From: Myxococcales bacterium
GTDB taxonomy: Bacteria; Myxococcota; Polyangia; Polyangiales; Polyangiaceae
Assembly (NCBI GenBank): GCA_020430865.1
Contig: JAGQIY010001460.1
Coordinates: 1 to 8,831 of the forward strand
Direction: 5' to 3'
Length of the DNA: 8,831 nt
Made by a program: the position numbers and the translations under genes. The notes below the pieces were generated by a model. That model did no database searches. It was given only the letters and a program-made list of their open reading frames with translations, and was not told the DNA's origin. This document shows, one piece after another, positions 1-6,250 of this stretch; position 1 is the first letter of the stretch; every line of letters starts with the position of its first letter.

Positions 1-988
1 CGGCGATCACGTTGAGTCGGTAGTACAGATCCTCACGGAACCTTCCAGCTTCGACCTCTGCGGCGAGATCACGGTTGGTCGCCGCGACGATGCGTACGTC
101 TGCTCGCACCATCTCGCCGCCCACCGGCTCGTACTCGCCCTCCTGCAGGACCCGCAGGATCTTGACCTGGACCTGCGGCGTGAGTTCACCGATCTCGTCC
201 AGGAACAGCGTTCCTCCACGGGCTCGAGCGAAGCGCCCTTCTCGTTTCCCCACGGCTCCGGTGAACGCGCCCCGCTCGTGCCCAAACAGCTCGGCTTCGA
301 GGATCGACTCGGGGATAGCCGCACAGTTGACGGCAACGAAGGGGCCGGTGGCGCGCTGGCTCTTGCTGTGGATGTAGCGTGCGATCAGTTCCTTGCCGGT
401 GCCGCTCTCCCCCAACACGAGGACCGTGGCCATCGACGGCGCGGCCTGTGTCGCGATCTCGAGCACTCGACGCAGCGCACCGCTCTGGCCGACAATTTCC
501 CGCGTGGTAAGTAGCTCGATCTCCTTGCGCAAGGAGCGATTCTCGGCGACCAGGCTGAAGCGCTCTGCCGCCTTGCGCACGGTCTTGACGATCTGCATGC
601 GCTTGAGGGGCTTCTCCACGAAGTCGTACGCCCCCTCCCGCATCGCCTGCACCGCCGTCTCCACGGTGCCATACGCGGTCATCAGCACGACCTCCGTGTC
701 TGGCGAGAGTTCCTTGAGTGCCTTGAGCAGGTCGACGCCGCTCGTGCCCGGCATCATCAGATCGGTGAGAACCACTTGCACGCGGTGGCGTCGCACCACG
801 TCGAGGGCGCTCTTGGCGTTCTCCGCCGTGAACACCCGCATCTGATCCCGCTCGAAGATCTTGCGCAAGCTCGCCAGGTTCGAGGGCTCGTCGTCGACCA
901 CCATCACCGTGAGGTCCTCGGCGATGGGGGCGGGAGCCGGCGCCTCCGAGGCGGGGACCGGGGTCAAGGTTGCCACGCTGTCAGTCAT
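1..988 (-). CDS. NtrC-family sigma-54-dependent response regulator (3' end outside window)
   Basis: This encodes a two-component response regulator that would activate sigma-54 promoters by ATP hydrolysis. The first 329 residues are visible. After a Pro/Ala-rich start (about 1-25) comes a receiver domain (about 26-142) with acidic residues D32/D33, phospho-acceptor D76 in VLTDLMMPG, and K126 in VEKPL. A short linker ([10 protein letters not shown]) leads to the AAA+ domain, with Walker A GESGTGKE at 193-200, the sigma-54-contacting GAFTGA loop at 240-245, Walker B TLFLDE ending at 265, and VAATNRDL at 301-308. The protein is cut just after [12 protein letters not shown], so the rest of the AAA+ domain and the Fis-type DNA-binding helix-turn-helix are not seen. 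The ATG at 988 is preceded by AAGG at a reasonable distance. No sensor kinase adjoins it; the kinase at 4638-6164 is a possible partner. The target genes are unknown. Confidence 0.95.
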   Translation of the reverse strand, partial: MTDSVATLTPVPASEAPAPAPIAEDLTVMVVDDEPSNLASLRKIFERDQMRVFTAENAKSALDVVRRHRVQVVLTDLMMPGTSGVDLLKALKELSPDTEVVLMTAYGTVETAVQAMREGAYDFVEKPLKRMQIVKTVRKAAERFSLVAENRSLRKEIELLTTREIVGQSGALRRVLEIATQAAPSMATVLVLGESGTGKELIARYIHSKSQRATGPFVAVNCAAIPESILEAELFGHERGAFTGAVGKREGRFARARGGTLFLDEIGELTPQVQVKILRVLQEGEYEPVGGEMVRADVRIVAATNRDLAAEVEAGRFREDLYYRLNVIA

Positions 989-997
989 ACGCGACAC

Positions 998-1016
998 CTT
1001 GTCATGCAAAGACAAG
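998..1016 (-). promoter_or_regulatory. Hairpin upstream of the NtrC-type start codon, overlapping its ribosome binding site
   Basis: The arms CTTGTC and GACAAG are perfect 6-bp complements around a 7-nt loop. On the minus strand the downstream arm ends in ACAAG, which overlaps the AAGG sequence that looks like the Shine-Dalgarno site about 10 nt before the ATG at 988. In RNA the stem could partly sequester that site. A translational role is inferred; only the inverted repeat is seen. Confidence 0.4.
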
Positions 1017-1046
1017 TCGTCAACTCAGATCTGCATTGCAGCTTAA

Positions 1047-1063
1047 CCACTGAATATCAGTGG
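1047..1063. promoter_or_regulatory. Operator-like inverted repeat CCACTGA-ATA-TCAGTGG
   Basis: This is a perfect 7-bp inverted repeat with a 3-bp spacer in an AT-rich patch (about 35% GC over 1041-1080) of an otherwise GC-rich sequence. It overlaps the -10 side of the candidate promoter of the NtrC-type gene. Two smaller dyads flank it: TGCA-T-TGCA (1032-1040) and ATTGT-G-ACAAT (1069-1079). Their centres lie 19 bp on either side. A dimeric regulator site is the natural reading, but no regulator can be named. Confidence 0.5.
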
Positions 1064-1078
1064 ATTTTATTGTGACAA
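1051..1078 (-). promoter_or_regulatory. Candidate sigma-70-type promoter of the NtrC-type regulator gene
   Basis: On the minus strand TTGTCA (1078-1073) is followed after 16 nt by TATTCA (1056-1051), with an extended -10 TGA just before it. The -35 box is a good match and the -10 box is weak. The leader would be about 55 nt. No GG-N10-GC sigma-54 promoter was found here. The boxes sit inside the ATTGT-G-ACAAT and CCACTGA/TCAGTGG dyads, so a bound regulator would compete with polymerase. Confidence 0.35.
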
Positions 1079-1204
1079 TCTGGCAAACGCGGCGCGCGCT
1101 GGAGGTCGGGATCGGGGCCCCGGAGTCTTCATCAGAGAACCCGGAGTGTTGCTGGCGAGGGTCGGAGCGGAGCCTGGATCGGGGGGCGAGGGCGCGCTGG
1201 ACGC

Positions 1205-1762
1205 TCAGCGGATGAGCTTGGAGAGCTGCTTGAAGGCGTCGCCACCTGCCCTGCCGAGCCAGTCGAAGACCACGGTCTCTGACGTCGTGGGGACCGCTCC
1301 GGCGCGCTCACACAGCGCCACGCCCACGTCGTGGTGATCGGCGCGGCGCGAACTGACGCCGTCGACGGGCACGTGGACTTCGAAGCCGCGAGCCGCGAGA
1401 TCGCGCACCGTCTGATAGACGCACACGTGGCTCTCCATGCCGATGACGACCGCGGCGCGAGCCTTGGAGCGTTCCAGCGTCTCGGCAAAGCCCTCAGCGT
1501 CCCAGGCGCTGAAGCAGAGCTTCTCGAAGCGCGTTACCTCGCTGCCCTGCAGCGCTTCGCTCACGGGCGCCAGCGTCGGCCCCAACCCCTTCGGGTACTG
1601 CTCGGTCTGCAGCAAGGGCGCTCCCAGCAAGCGCGCCGCCTCGGCGAGTATCCGTGCGGAACGCACCACCTGGGTCAGCTGGTCCTCAGGCATGGCGGCC
1701 GCGAGTCGGTCCTGGATGTCCACGATCACCAGGGCAGTGGTCTTGGGGTCGAGTCGTTGCAT
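1205..1762 (-). CDS. Isochorismatase/nicotinamidase-fold cysteine hydrolase
   Basis: This is a 185-residue cytoplasmic hydrolase of the isochorismatase-like superfamily, whose members cleave amides or vinyl ethers with an Asp-Lys-Cys triad. Counting from the ATG at 1762, the triad is D15 in ALVIVDIQD, K81 in RFEKLCFSAW and C114 in IGMESHVCVYQT. The segment TEQYPKGLG resembles the ISOC1/ISOC2-like branch rather than nicotinamidase proper, so the substrate is unknown. The ATG at 1762 is preferred because GGAGGA sits 5 nt upstream. A GTG at 1783 in the same frame would add seven residues and would overlap the ferredoxin stop as GTGA; it cannot be excluded. The gene lies 17 bp after the ferredoxin gene on the same strand, so the two are probably co-transcribed. 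No clear terminator follows; the stretch 1100-1204 holds only a CGGGGCCCCG palindrome (1113-1122) without a T-tract. Confidence 0.9.
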   Translation of the reverse strand: MQRLDPKTTALVIVDIQDRLAAAMPEDQLTQVVRSARILAEAARLLGAPLLQTEQYPKGLGPTLAPVSEALQGSEVTRFEKLCFSAWDAEGFAETLERSKARAAVVIGMESHVCVYQTVRDLAARGFEVHVPVDGVSSRRADHHDVGVALCERAGAVPTTSETVVFDWLGRAGGDAFKQLSKLIR

Positions 1763-1783
1763 GGGTTCCTCCGGAGCAGTCAC
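1763..1783 (-). promoter_or_regulatory. Ribosome binding site deciding the hydrolase start
   Basis: On the minus strand the ferredoxin stop TGA is followed by CTGCTCCGGAGGAACCC and then ATG. GGAGGA at this spacing is the strongest Shine-Dalgarno site in the window and supports the ATG at 1762. The overlapping GTG at 1783 has no comparable site, although coupling through GTGA overlap is possible. Confidence 0.65.
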
Positions 1784-2130
1784 TTGCGCTTGAGCAGCGC
1801 GGGATCGATGAAGTCATCCTCCGCGAGCACGAGGCGCTCGACGCGTTCGCCGCGCTCCAGCGCCTCGACGATCTCCTCAACGTCTTCGAGCTTCACTCGC
1901 CCGTAGAAGTAGTTGTCGGGCTCCACCGCGATCACCGGCCCCGCCCAGCATACGTCGAGGCAGCTCGAGCTACACGGCCGCACTTCGGTCTTCGCCAGGC
2001 CACGCCGCTTCAAGAGCTCCTTCAGCCGCGCATGAATGGCTTCGGATCCGCTGAACGCGCAGGAACCGCGCGGATTGTCGTCAGGACGGCGATTCACACA
2101 CACGAAGAGGTAGCGCTTTCGCTTCGGCAT
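1780..2130 (-). CDS. Thioredoxin-like [2Fe-2S] ferredoxin
   Basis: This is a 116-residue soluble electron-transfer protein of the thioredoxin-fold (Shethna-type) [2Fe-2S] ferredoxin family. The N-terminal beta strand YLFVCVNRRP carries C11 and is followed by C24 in RGSCAFSG, then by the pair C57-x3-C61 in CLDVCWAGP, the classic ligand order C-x(12)-C...C-x3-C. An extra cysteine, C53, lies four residues before the pair. The segment VIAVEPDNYFYGRV after the last ligand is also typical of the family. The C-terminal half is acidic and helical (EDVEEIVEALERGE) and ends in KRK. The ATG at 2130 lacks a convincing Shine-Dalgarno site, but the conserved N-terminus begins right there. The gene is first in a unit with the hydrolase and divergent from the HExxH gene. 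Its redox partner is not shown by the sequence. Confidence 0.9.
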   Translation of the reverse strand: MPKRKRYLFVCVNRRPDDNPRGSCAFSGSEAIHARLKELLKRRGLAKTEVRPCSSSCLDVCWAGPVIAVEPDNYFYGRVKLEDVEEIVEALERGERVERLVLAEDDFIDPALLKRK

Positions 2131-2185
2131 GCGCGGAGCGTCGAACCCGGACGCGGGCTGGTCAAGTGCGAACTCACGGGGCGGC

Positions 2186-2197
2186 CACGGCGCCGTG
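2186..2197. promoter_or_regulatory. Perfect 12-bp palindrome in the divergent ferredoxin/HExxH control region
   Basis: CACGGCGCCGTG is a perfect palindrome near the middle of the 126-bp region between two divergent starts (2130 and 2257). A further 7-bp inverted pair, CACGGGG at 2175-2181 and CCCCGTG at 2233-2239, shares the CACGG core. On the minus strand TTGACC (2163-2158) could be a -35 box for the ferredoxin gene, without a good -10. Shared regulation of both directions is inferred. In GC-rich DNA such palindromes also occur by chance. Confidence 0.35.
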
Positions 2198-2256
2198 TCG
2201 CTCGGACGGCGATCGGGAGCTGTCTTTCACGACCCCGTGGGGCATGCTTCGGAGAG

Positions 2257-3561
2257 ATGTCGGCCCTCAGCTTGCTCGCAGCACCCGCGGACTTCACGCT
2301 TCCTCGTTCGGGATCGACGACTGCTCGACGTGTCGTTGGCGCCTACCTGAAGTGGCTCGCCCGCGAGCTCTCACAGATCCCCATGGGTCGCTTCGCCGCA
2401 CCCGTTTTCGACAGCTTCACCGACGCGCGCGCGCGCTTGCTGGGGCTGCTCAAGACGCCGAAGGCGGGCCTGGTCTACGCCTCGCTCCGACGCCCCTCCA
2501 TCTCGGTGCTAGTCCGCTGCTTGCACGGCGAACTCTGGGGCGCGGGAGACGTCGGCCGACTCGACCGAATGCTGGGCGAGCTCGCGACCGTGCTGTGGTT
2601 CGAGCTGGCCCTTGCAGACGAGCTCCCCGCGGGCGGAGTGACGCTGAGGCATGCTCCGCCCGAGCTCTACGTCGCGGCCCTGGGCGTGGTCATCGAGCGT
2701 CCGACCGCGACGCTTCTGGGCCTTCGGCAGGGAGAGCTGGTGAGCCACAGCGAAGGAGCAGAGACATGTCTGAGTTTCGCTACCCTGACGAGCATCGGAA
2801 GTGGCGCTGCACCCCAGCGCTCCACTGATACCCTGAGGATACGCCGAGTGCACTTCCCGCTCGCCGAGGGCATCGCGCTGGTCACCGCGGACAACAACCC
2901 GCTGGCTGACCAGGAAGCGCACCCAGACAAGCAGGGCAACGCCCTGGACCTTGGCGGGCGCAGCACGCAGGAGTGGAGCCAGGCGCTGGGCTCGGCGTTC
3001 GATCAGGTGGAGCGCTACTACCCTGAGCTCGCCGACGAGATGCGGCTGGTGATGCAGAGCTATCACCCGGTGGGCCATGACGCCGAGCGACACCTCTCCG
3101 CGTCGTACGCCGAAGCCATCGGTGCCGCCTACGTGAGCCTGCACCCCGACTCGATGACCCTGAGCGAGGCTCTGATTCATGAGTTCTGTCACAACAAGAT
3201 CAACGCACTGTTCGCCAGAGACAAGCTGCTCGAGAACGCCTTCGCGCCGCTCTTTGCCTCGCCCGTGCGCCCCGATCCTCGTCCGCTCTACGGGGTCCTG
3301 TTGGCGGTGCACGCCTTCGTTCCGGTGGCCGAGCTCTACCGGCGCATGTTGGATGCGGGAGCGCCTGAAGCCACGAACCCCGGGTTTCGCGCGCGCTACG
3401 AGCAAATCGTCGCAAAGAACCTGGACGGCATCGCCACCTTGCGTGCGAATGCCAAGCCGACCCCAACAGGTGACAGTTGCCTCACGGAACTATTCTCGTG
3501 GGCCGATGCGCAGGCCCGGTCAGAGGTCCCGACGGCGCTCGTCGGGGCGATCCCCGATTGA
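2257..3561 (+). CDS. HExxH-type peptide beta-hydroxylase-like protein (aKG-HExxH family)
   Basis: This is a 434-residue protein without signal peptide or membrane segment. The key region is ALIHEFCHNKINALF, with H308, E309 and H312 forming HExxH. It is followed by PVRPDPRPLYGVLLAVHAFVPVAELYRRM, with DPRP at 340-343 and H352. This order (HExxH-x-K-N/S-x-L, about 30 residues, DPRPL, about 8 residues, a Tyr/His-Ala-Phe/His segment) is characteristic of the 'HEXXH motif domain' family (TIGR04267). Some members are described as iron/2-oxoglutarate-dependent beta-hydroxylases of ribosomal peptides, not proteases. H308, H312 and perhaps H352 are likely metal ligands (inferred). The first 250 residues are helical and poorly conserved. 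The ATG at 2257 is preceded by GGAGAG at very short spacing. The frame stays open upstream to 1654, antisense to two genes, but no better start exists. No precursor peptide, radical SAM enzyme or cyclodehydratase is adjacent, so the substrate is unknown. It converges with the DUF2804 gene. Confidence 0.8.
   Translation: MSALSLLAAPADFTLPRSGSTTARRVVGAYLKWLARELSQIPMGRFAAPVFDSFTDARARLLGLLKTPKAGLVYASLRRPSISVLVRCLHGELWGAGDVGRLDRMLGELATVLWFELALADELPAGGVTLRHAPPELYVAALGVVIERPTATLLGLRQGELVSHSEGAETCLSFATLTSIGSGAAPQRSTDTLRIRRVHFPLAEGIALVTADNNPLADQEAHPDKQGNALDLGGRSTQEWSQALGSAFDQVERYYPELADEMRLVMQSYHPVGHDAERHLSASYAEAIGAAYVSLHPDSMTLSEALIHEFCHNKINALFARDKLLENAFAPLFASPVRPDPRPLYGVLLAVHAFVPVAELYRRMLDAGAPEATNPGFRARYEQIVAKNLDGIATLRANAKPTPTGDSCLTELFSWADAQARSEVPTALVGAIPD
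3542..3557. terminator. Possible terminator hairpin at the end of the HExxH gene
   Basis: TCGGGG and CCCCGA are perfect 6-bp arms around the loop CGAT, ending just before the stop codon at 3559-3561. It lies at the convergence of two genes whose stops are only 19 bp apart, where termination is expected. There is no T-tract on either strand, and the stem is inside coding sequence, so this is a weak call. Confidence 0.3.
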
Positions 3562-3583
3562 CCTCACCCCCAACCCTGACTCA
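3562..3583. repeat. CTCACCCCCAACCC-type repeat, copy 1
   Basis: The segment fills the 19-bp gap between the convergent HExxH and DUF2804 genes and runs into the DUF2804 stop. It matches 8810-8831 at 20 of 22 positions, differing only at two sites in the right part. Similar CCTCACCCCCAACCC strings are familiar dispersed intergenic repeats in GC-rich proteobacterial genomes; that link is recalled, not computed. It could be a fragment of such an element. Confidence 0.45.
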
Positions 3584-4660
3584 GCAGCGCAGGTGGAAGT
3601 CCTCGCCCATCCCGAACCAGTCGTCCAGCACGAGATCCGGTAGCCCCTCCGCGGCGAGTCGCCCTCGCACGTGGCCGAACGGACCGCGGTAACGGCTCTC
3701 CACCAGCAACGCGTTCACGCGTACGTCCCCCGGCACGGTGGGACGAAATTCGACGTCGACGCGGCCCTGCTCGTCGCGCACGAGCCACACCTCGTCGGGG
3801 CGCCCGACGTTGCGTCGCTCGAAGCTCACCGCTGGCAACGTACCGAAGCGATCTCCCCGCCAGACGCAGTTCTCGTTGTAGCGCAGGGGCTCCCGGCACT
3901 GATTTCGCGTCAGGTTGAAGCCCCAGGCCACGCCCGAGTCATCGACCTTCGCGCTGGTGAGCCAGTCCCAGCGCATGACGTAGGGGTAGTAGCCCTTGTG
4001 ATCGTCGAGCAGCGCCAGCGCGCGATCCCCGCTCAGCTCGTGAGCCTCGTCACCGATGACCAGACGTCCAGTCACCGGAAACATTCCCTTGTGGGAATAC
4101 ATCCCACCGTCAACCAGCGGCATGCTGACGACATGGGGGGCGCCACGCTCGAGGAGCAGCCGCAACTTGCCGTGAATGCGTGGCCGCTTTCCCTGGCTCT
4201 CCAGGTCGATCAACACATCCAGGTGACCGGCCCGCGCGTGATTGTCGAACGCGAGCACGACGTCTCGCCCCACATGACCGTTGTGGGAGTCGAGCAGGCT
4301 GTCTGCGACCTGCAGACGCATGGGAGGCAGCTTGCGCTCGAAGACGTGCTTCTGCCCGCGACGCTTGTCGTAGACCTTGATCTGCACGAGGCTCATCAAC
4401 TTTGCGTCGAACAGCGCCAGGTTCATGAACAGCTCTGGCGTGCTGATCTGGACGGCCTGCCACTCCTTCAGTCGCCACCAACGTATTCCGCGCGGCAACC
4501 CCAGGTAGGGCGCATCCAGCAGGTTGGCGCGAGCCGGCGTGGTGGAGAAGCGCCCGTACGCCTGACGCCCGGCGGCGACGATGGCTTCCGGCGCCGGGGT
4601 GACCTCCGTCGATGATTGGGGAACGGGCGTCGGGGCTTCAGGCTTTGCGTCGTGCAGCAT
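3581..4660 (-). CDS. DUF2804 family protein
   Basis: This is a 359-residue protein of the uncharacterised DUF2804 family. After a Pro-rich, probably disordered first 25 residues, the family pattern is visible. It includes GIRWWRLKEWQAVQI (about 58-72), SLVQIKVYDKR (about 90-100), HKGYYPYVMRWDW (221-233), VAWGFNL, YNENCVW and the closing DDWFGMGEDFHLRC. There is no signal peptide or membrane segment. The many aromatic residues and alternating strands suggest a beta-rich fold. The function is not known and none is proposed. The ATG at 4660 lies inside the kinase gene, 23 bp before its stop, with no strong Shine-Dalgarno site, so translation is probably coupled to the kinase. Length is usual for the family, and no damage is seen. 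Confidence 0.85.
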   Translation of the reverse strand: MLHDAKPEAPTPVPQSSTEVTPAPEAIVAAGRQAYGRFSTTPARANLLDAPYLGLPRGIRWWRLKEWQAVQISTPELFMNLALFDAKLMSLVQIKVYDKRRGQKHVFERKLPPMRLQVADSLLDSHNGHVGRDVVLAFDNHARAGHLDVLIDLESQGKRPRIHGKLRLLLERGAPHVVSMPLVDGGMYSHKGMFPVTGRLVIGDEAHELSGDRALALLDDHKGYYPYVMRWDWLTSAKVDDSGVAWGFNLTRNQCREPLRYNENCVWRGDRFGTLPAVSFERRNVGRPDEVWLVRDEQGRVDVEFRPTVPGDVRVNALLVESRYRGPFGHVRGRLAAEGLPDLVLDDWFGMGEDFHLRC

Positions 4661-6164
4661 CGATCAGTCTTCGGAGGTGGGGAGGGAGTTCCTCTTCGTC
4701 GTCGTCGGGCTTGCCTACCGGTAGGAACAGGCTGATGTCCGTACCCTCGCCGGGCGAGCTGTCAATCTCCAGGTGTCCTCCATGGGCTTTCACGATGCGA
4801 TCGACGATTGGGAGGCCGAGGCCCGTGCCGCTCGGGCGGGTCGTGAAGAAGGGATCCGTCGCCCGACTCATCACGTCCTCGTCCATGCCGTGTCCGGAGT
4901 CGGAGATCGTGACCTTGATCATGTCGCGCCCCGCGTGCTCCACCACCCCAGCGGAGATCTTCACACGACCCCCGTCGCGCATCGCCTGGCACGCGTTGGA
5001 CACCAGGTTCTCGAAGACCAGCGGCAGCAGCCCCGCGTCGGCCCAGACCGTCTGCACGTCGGGGTCATCGCTGATCTCCAGGTCGAGCTCGAACCCCTCC
5101 AGCAGACGCGCCTCGGCTCGCTGCAGCAGGATCGCCATCGCCACGGGGGAACGATTCACCTTCACCGGACGAGCAAAGCGCAGCAGGTCGGTGACCAGAC
5201 GATTGAGTCGCGCCGCCTCCTCTTCGACGATGCCAAGCAACATCGTGCGATCGTCTTCCGCGAGCTCGGGGCGCCGAAGGCTGGCCGTGGCGTTGACGAT
5301 GATCGCCAGCGGGTTGCGGACCTCGTGTGCGATCGCCGCCGCGAGCTCACCCACCTGCGCCAGCTGCTCCTTTCCCGTGAGCTGGTCTTGAACCACCTGC
5401 AGCTCGACGTAGCTGTTGCGCAGTTCCTGTGTGGCCTCAGCGAGATCGACGGTGGCCGCTTCGAGTTCCTTCTCTGCCGACTGATAGCGCGCTGGCAGGG
5501 TCGTGGCGATCGCGAAGATGTAAACCAGGAATCCATGCGGAACCAGATAGACGCTCGGGAAGACTCCGGTCGTGAGCAGGATGTCGTTGATGGCGACCAG
5601 CACCAGGACGCTGCTGCCCACCATCACCCATCCAGCCTCCCGCTGCCCGGTGAGGAACGCCCGCAGCAACAGCACGAAGCCACCGATCAACTCCGCGACC
5701 ACCACCAGATAGAAGGCTGCGGGAAGTAGCCGGGGGGAAGCGACCGCATGAGCAACGGGCTGCCGGAAGACCTCCGAGTGAAGGACCTGCACGGTGCCCG
5801 GTTCGAACCAGACGTTGCCGATGTCCAGGGCTAGGAACAGCGCGGCGAGGCCATAGGCGACCTGGATCAGCCGCTTGCTCTCCACGCCGGTGTAGCGCAT
5901 CACGAAGTGCAAGTTCAGCGCTCCCGCGGCGATCGCACCGGCGTGGGCGAAGCGCGCCGCCAGCAACCACTGCCTCGTATCCAGGGAGTGGTACGCAAGC
6001 GCGATCCCCGCGGAGTCGAGCGCCACGGCGAAGCACAGCAGCCCGAACAGCAGATACTCCGCCTCGCGACGCCGATACGCGTAGGTGAGCACGAAGAATG
6101 CGCCCACCGCGATCTTCGCCAGCGCCCACGCGAAGGCCATGCCGCACAGGAAGGGAGAGTTCAT
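4638..6164 (-). CDS. Membrane sensor histidine kinase, 7TM input domain, NtrB-like core
   Basis: This 508-residue inner-membrane kinase would autophosphorylate and pass phosphate to a response regulator. The first 225 residues contain about seven hydrophobic segments (near 9-28, 37-57, 68-88, 99-116, 148-168, 179-199 and 205-223), consistent with a 7TM input region. A heptad-like coiled coil (226-268) follows. The H-box AIAHEVRNPLAII carries the phospho-accepting H280. The ATPase domain shows the N-box ENLVSNACQAM (385-395), G1 DSGHGMD (422-428), the F-box PFFTTRPSG and G2 GTGLGLPIV (446-454). The tail has an acidic run, DDDEEE (487-492), then a basic end. The core resembles kinases that pair with NtrC-type regulators. 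ATG 6164 has only a weak CAGG upstream, but the first membrane segment starts right after it. It follows the lipoprotein gene by 86 bp and overlaps the DUF2804 gene by 23 bp. The signal sensed is unknown. Confidence 0.95.
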   Translation of the reverse strand: MNSPFLCGMAFAWALAKIAVGAFFVLTYAYRRREAEYLLFGLLCFAVALDSAGIALAYHSLDTRQWLLAARFAHAGAIAAGALNLHFVMRYTGVESKRLIQVAYGLAALFLALDIGNVWFEPGTVQVLHSEVFRQPVAHAVASPRLLPAAFYLVVVAELIGGFVLLLRAFLTGQREAGWVMVGSSVLVLVAINDILLTTGVFPSVYLVPHGFLVYIFAIATTLPARYQSAEKELEAATVDLAEATQELRNSYVELQVVQDQLTGKEQLAQVGELAAAIAHEVRNPLAIIVNATASLRRPELAEDDRTMLLGIVEEEAARLNRLVTDLLRFARPVKVNRSPVAMAILLQRAEARLLEGFELDLEISDDPDVQTVWADAGLLPLVFENLVSNACQAMRDGGRVKISAGVVEHAGRDMIKVTISDSGHGMDEDVMSRATDPFFTTRPSGTGLGLPIVDRIVKAHGGHLEIDSSPGEGTDISLFLPVGKPDDDEEELPPHLRRLIDAARRKA

Positions 6165-6174
6165 GGAGCCTGAA

Positions 6175-6186
6175 GGGAAGGTTCCC
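6175..6186. promoter_or_regulatory. Inverted repeat GGGAA-GG-TTCCC in the kinase leader
   Basis: Perfect 5-bp arms with a 2-bp centre lie 11 bp upstream of the kinase start in the 86-bp gap after the lipoprotein gene. On the minus strand TATGGT (about 6199-6194), preceded by GTG, could be a weak -10 box just upstream, so the site would be in the leader of a kinase-specific transcript. Function is inferred. Confidence 0.25.
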
Positions 6187-6250
6187 CCCTCTGACCATAC
6201 ACGCTTTCCTGGCGATCGAAGCGCACCGCGTGGGCCGCCAGGCGGGCGCC

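Noticed and set aside
1064..1100. Possible sigma-54 promoter (TGGCAAAC... at 1081) in the NtrC-type upstream region
   Set aside because: The TGGC element has no GC at the required 10-bp distance followed by a TTGCA-like block, and it points toward the 3' end of the hydrolase gene rather than toward a plus-strand start.
1654..2256. Open plus-strand frame continuing about 200 codons upstream of the HExxH start
   Set aside because: It is antisense to the ferredoxin and hydrolase genes, both with full catalytic or ligand motifs, and its translation is Arg/Pro-rich without any family pattern. It is open because of the GC-rich codon use of the genes opposite.
2129..2350. 73-residue plus-strand frame as a possible RiPP precursor beside the HExxH gene
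   Set aside because: It starts inside the ferredoxin start codon, overlaps the HExxH gene by more than 90 bp in another frame, and shows no leader/core division, Gly-Gly cleavage site or repeated core. It looks like a shadow.
2509..3405. Long minus-strand frame (298 residues) antisense to the HExxH gene
   Set aside because: The plus strand carries the recognisable HEFCH/DPRPL family pattern; the antisense product has no recognisable domain and is explained by third-position GC bias.
2257..3561. Reading the HExxH protein as a zinc metalloprotease
   Set aside because: HExxH alone suggests this, but the surrounding residues (HNKINALF, DPRPLYG, VHAF) fit the peptide-hydroxylase family, and no signal peptide or protease prodomain is present.
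3671..4615. Plus-strand frame of 314 residues antisense to the DUF2804 gene
   Set aside because: The minus strand shows DUF2804 motifs over its full length, and the plus-strand translation has no recognisable family features.
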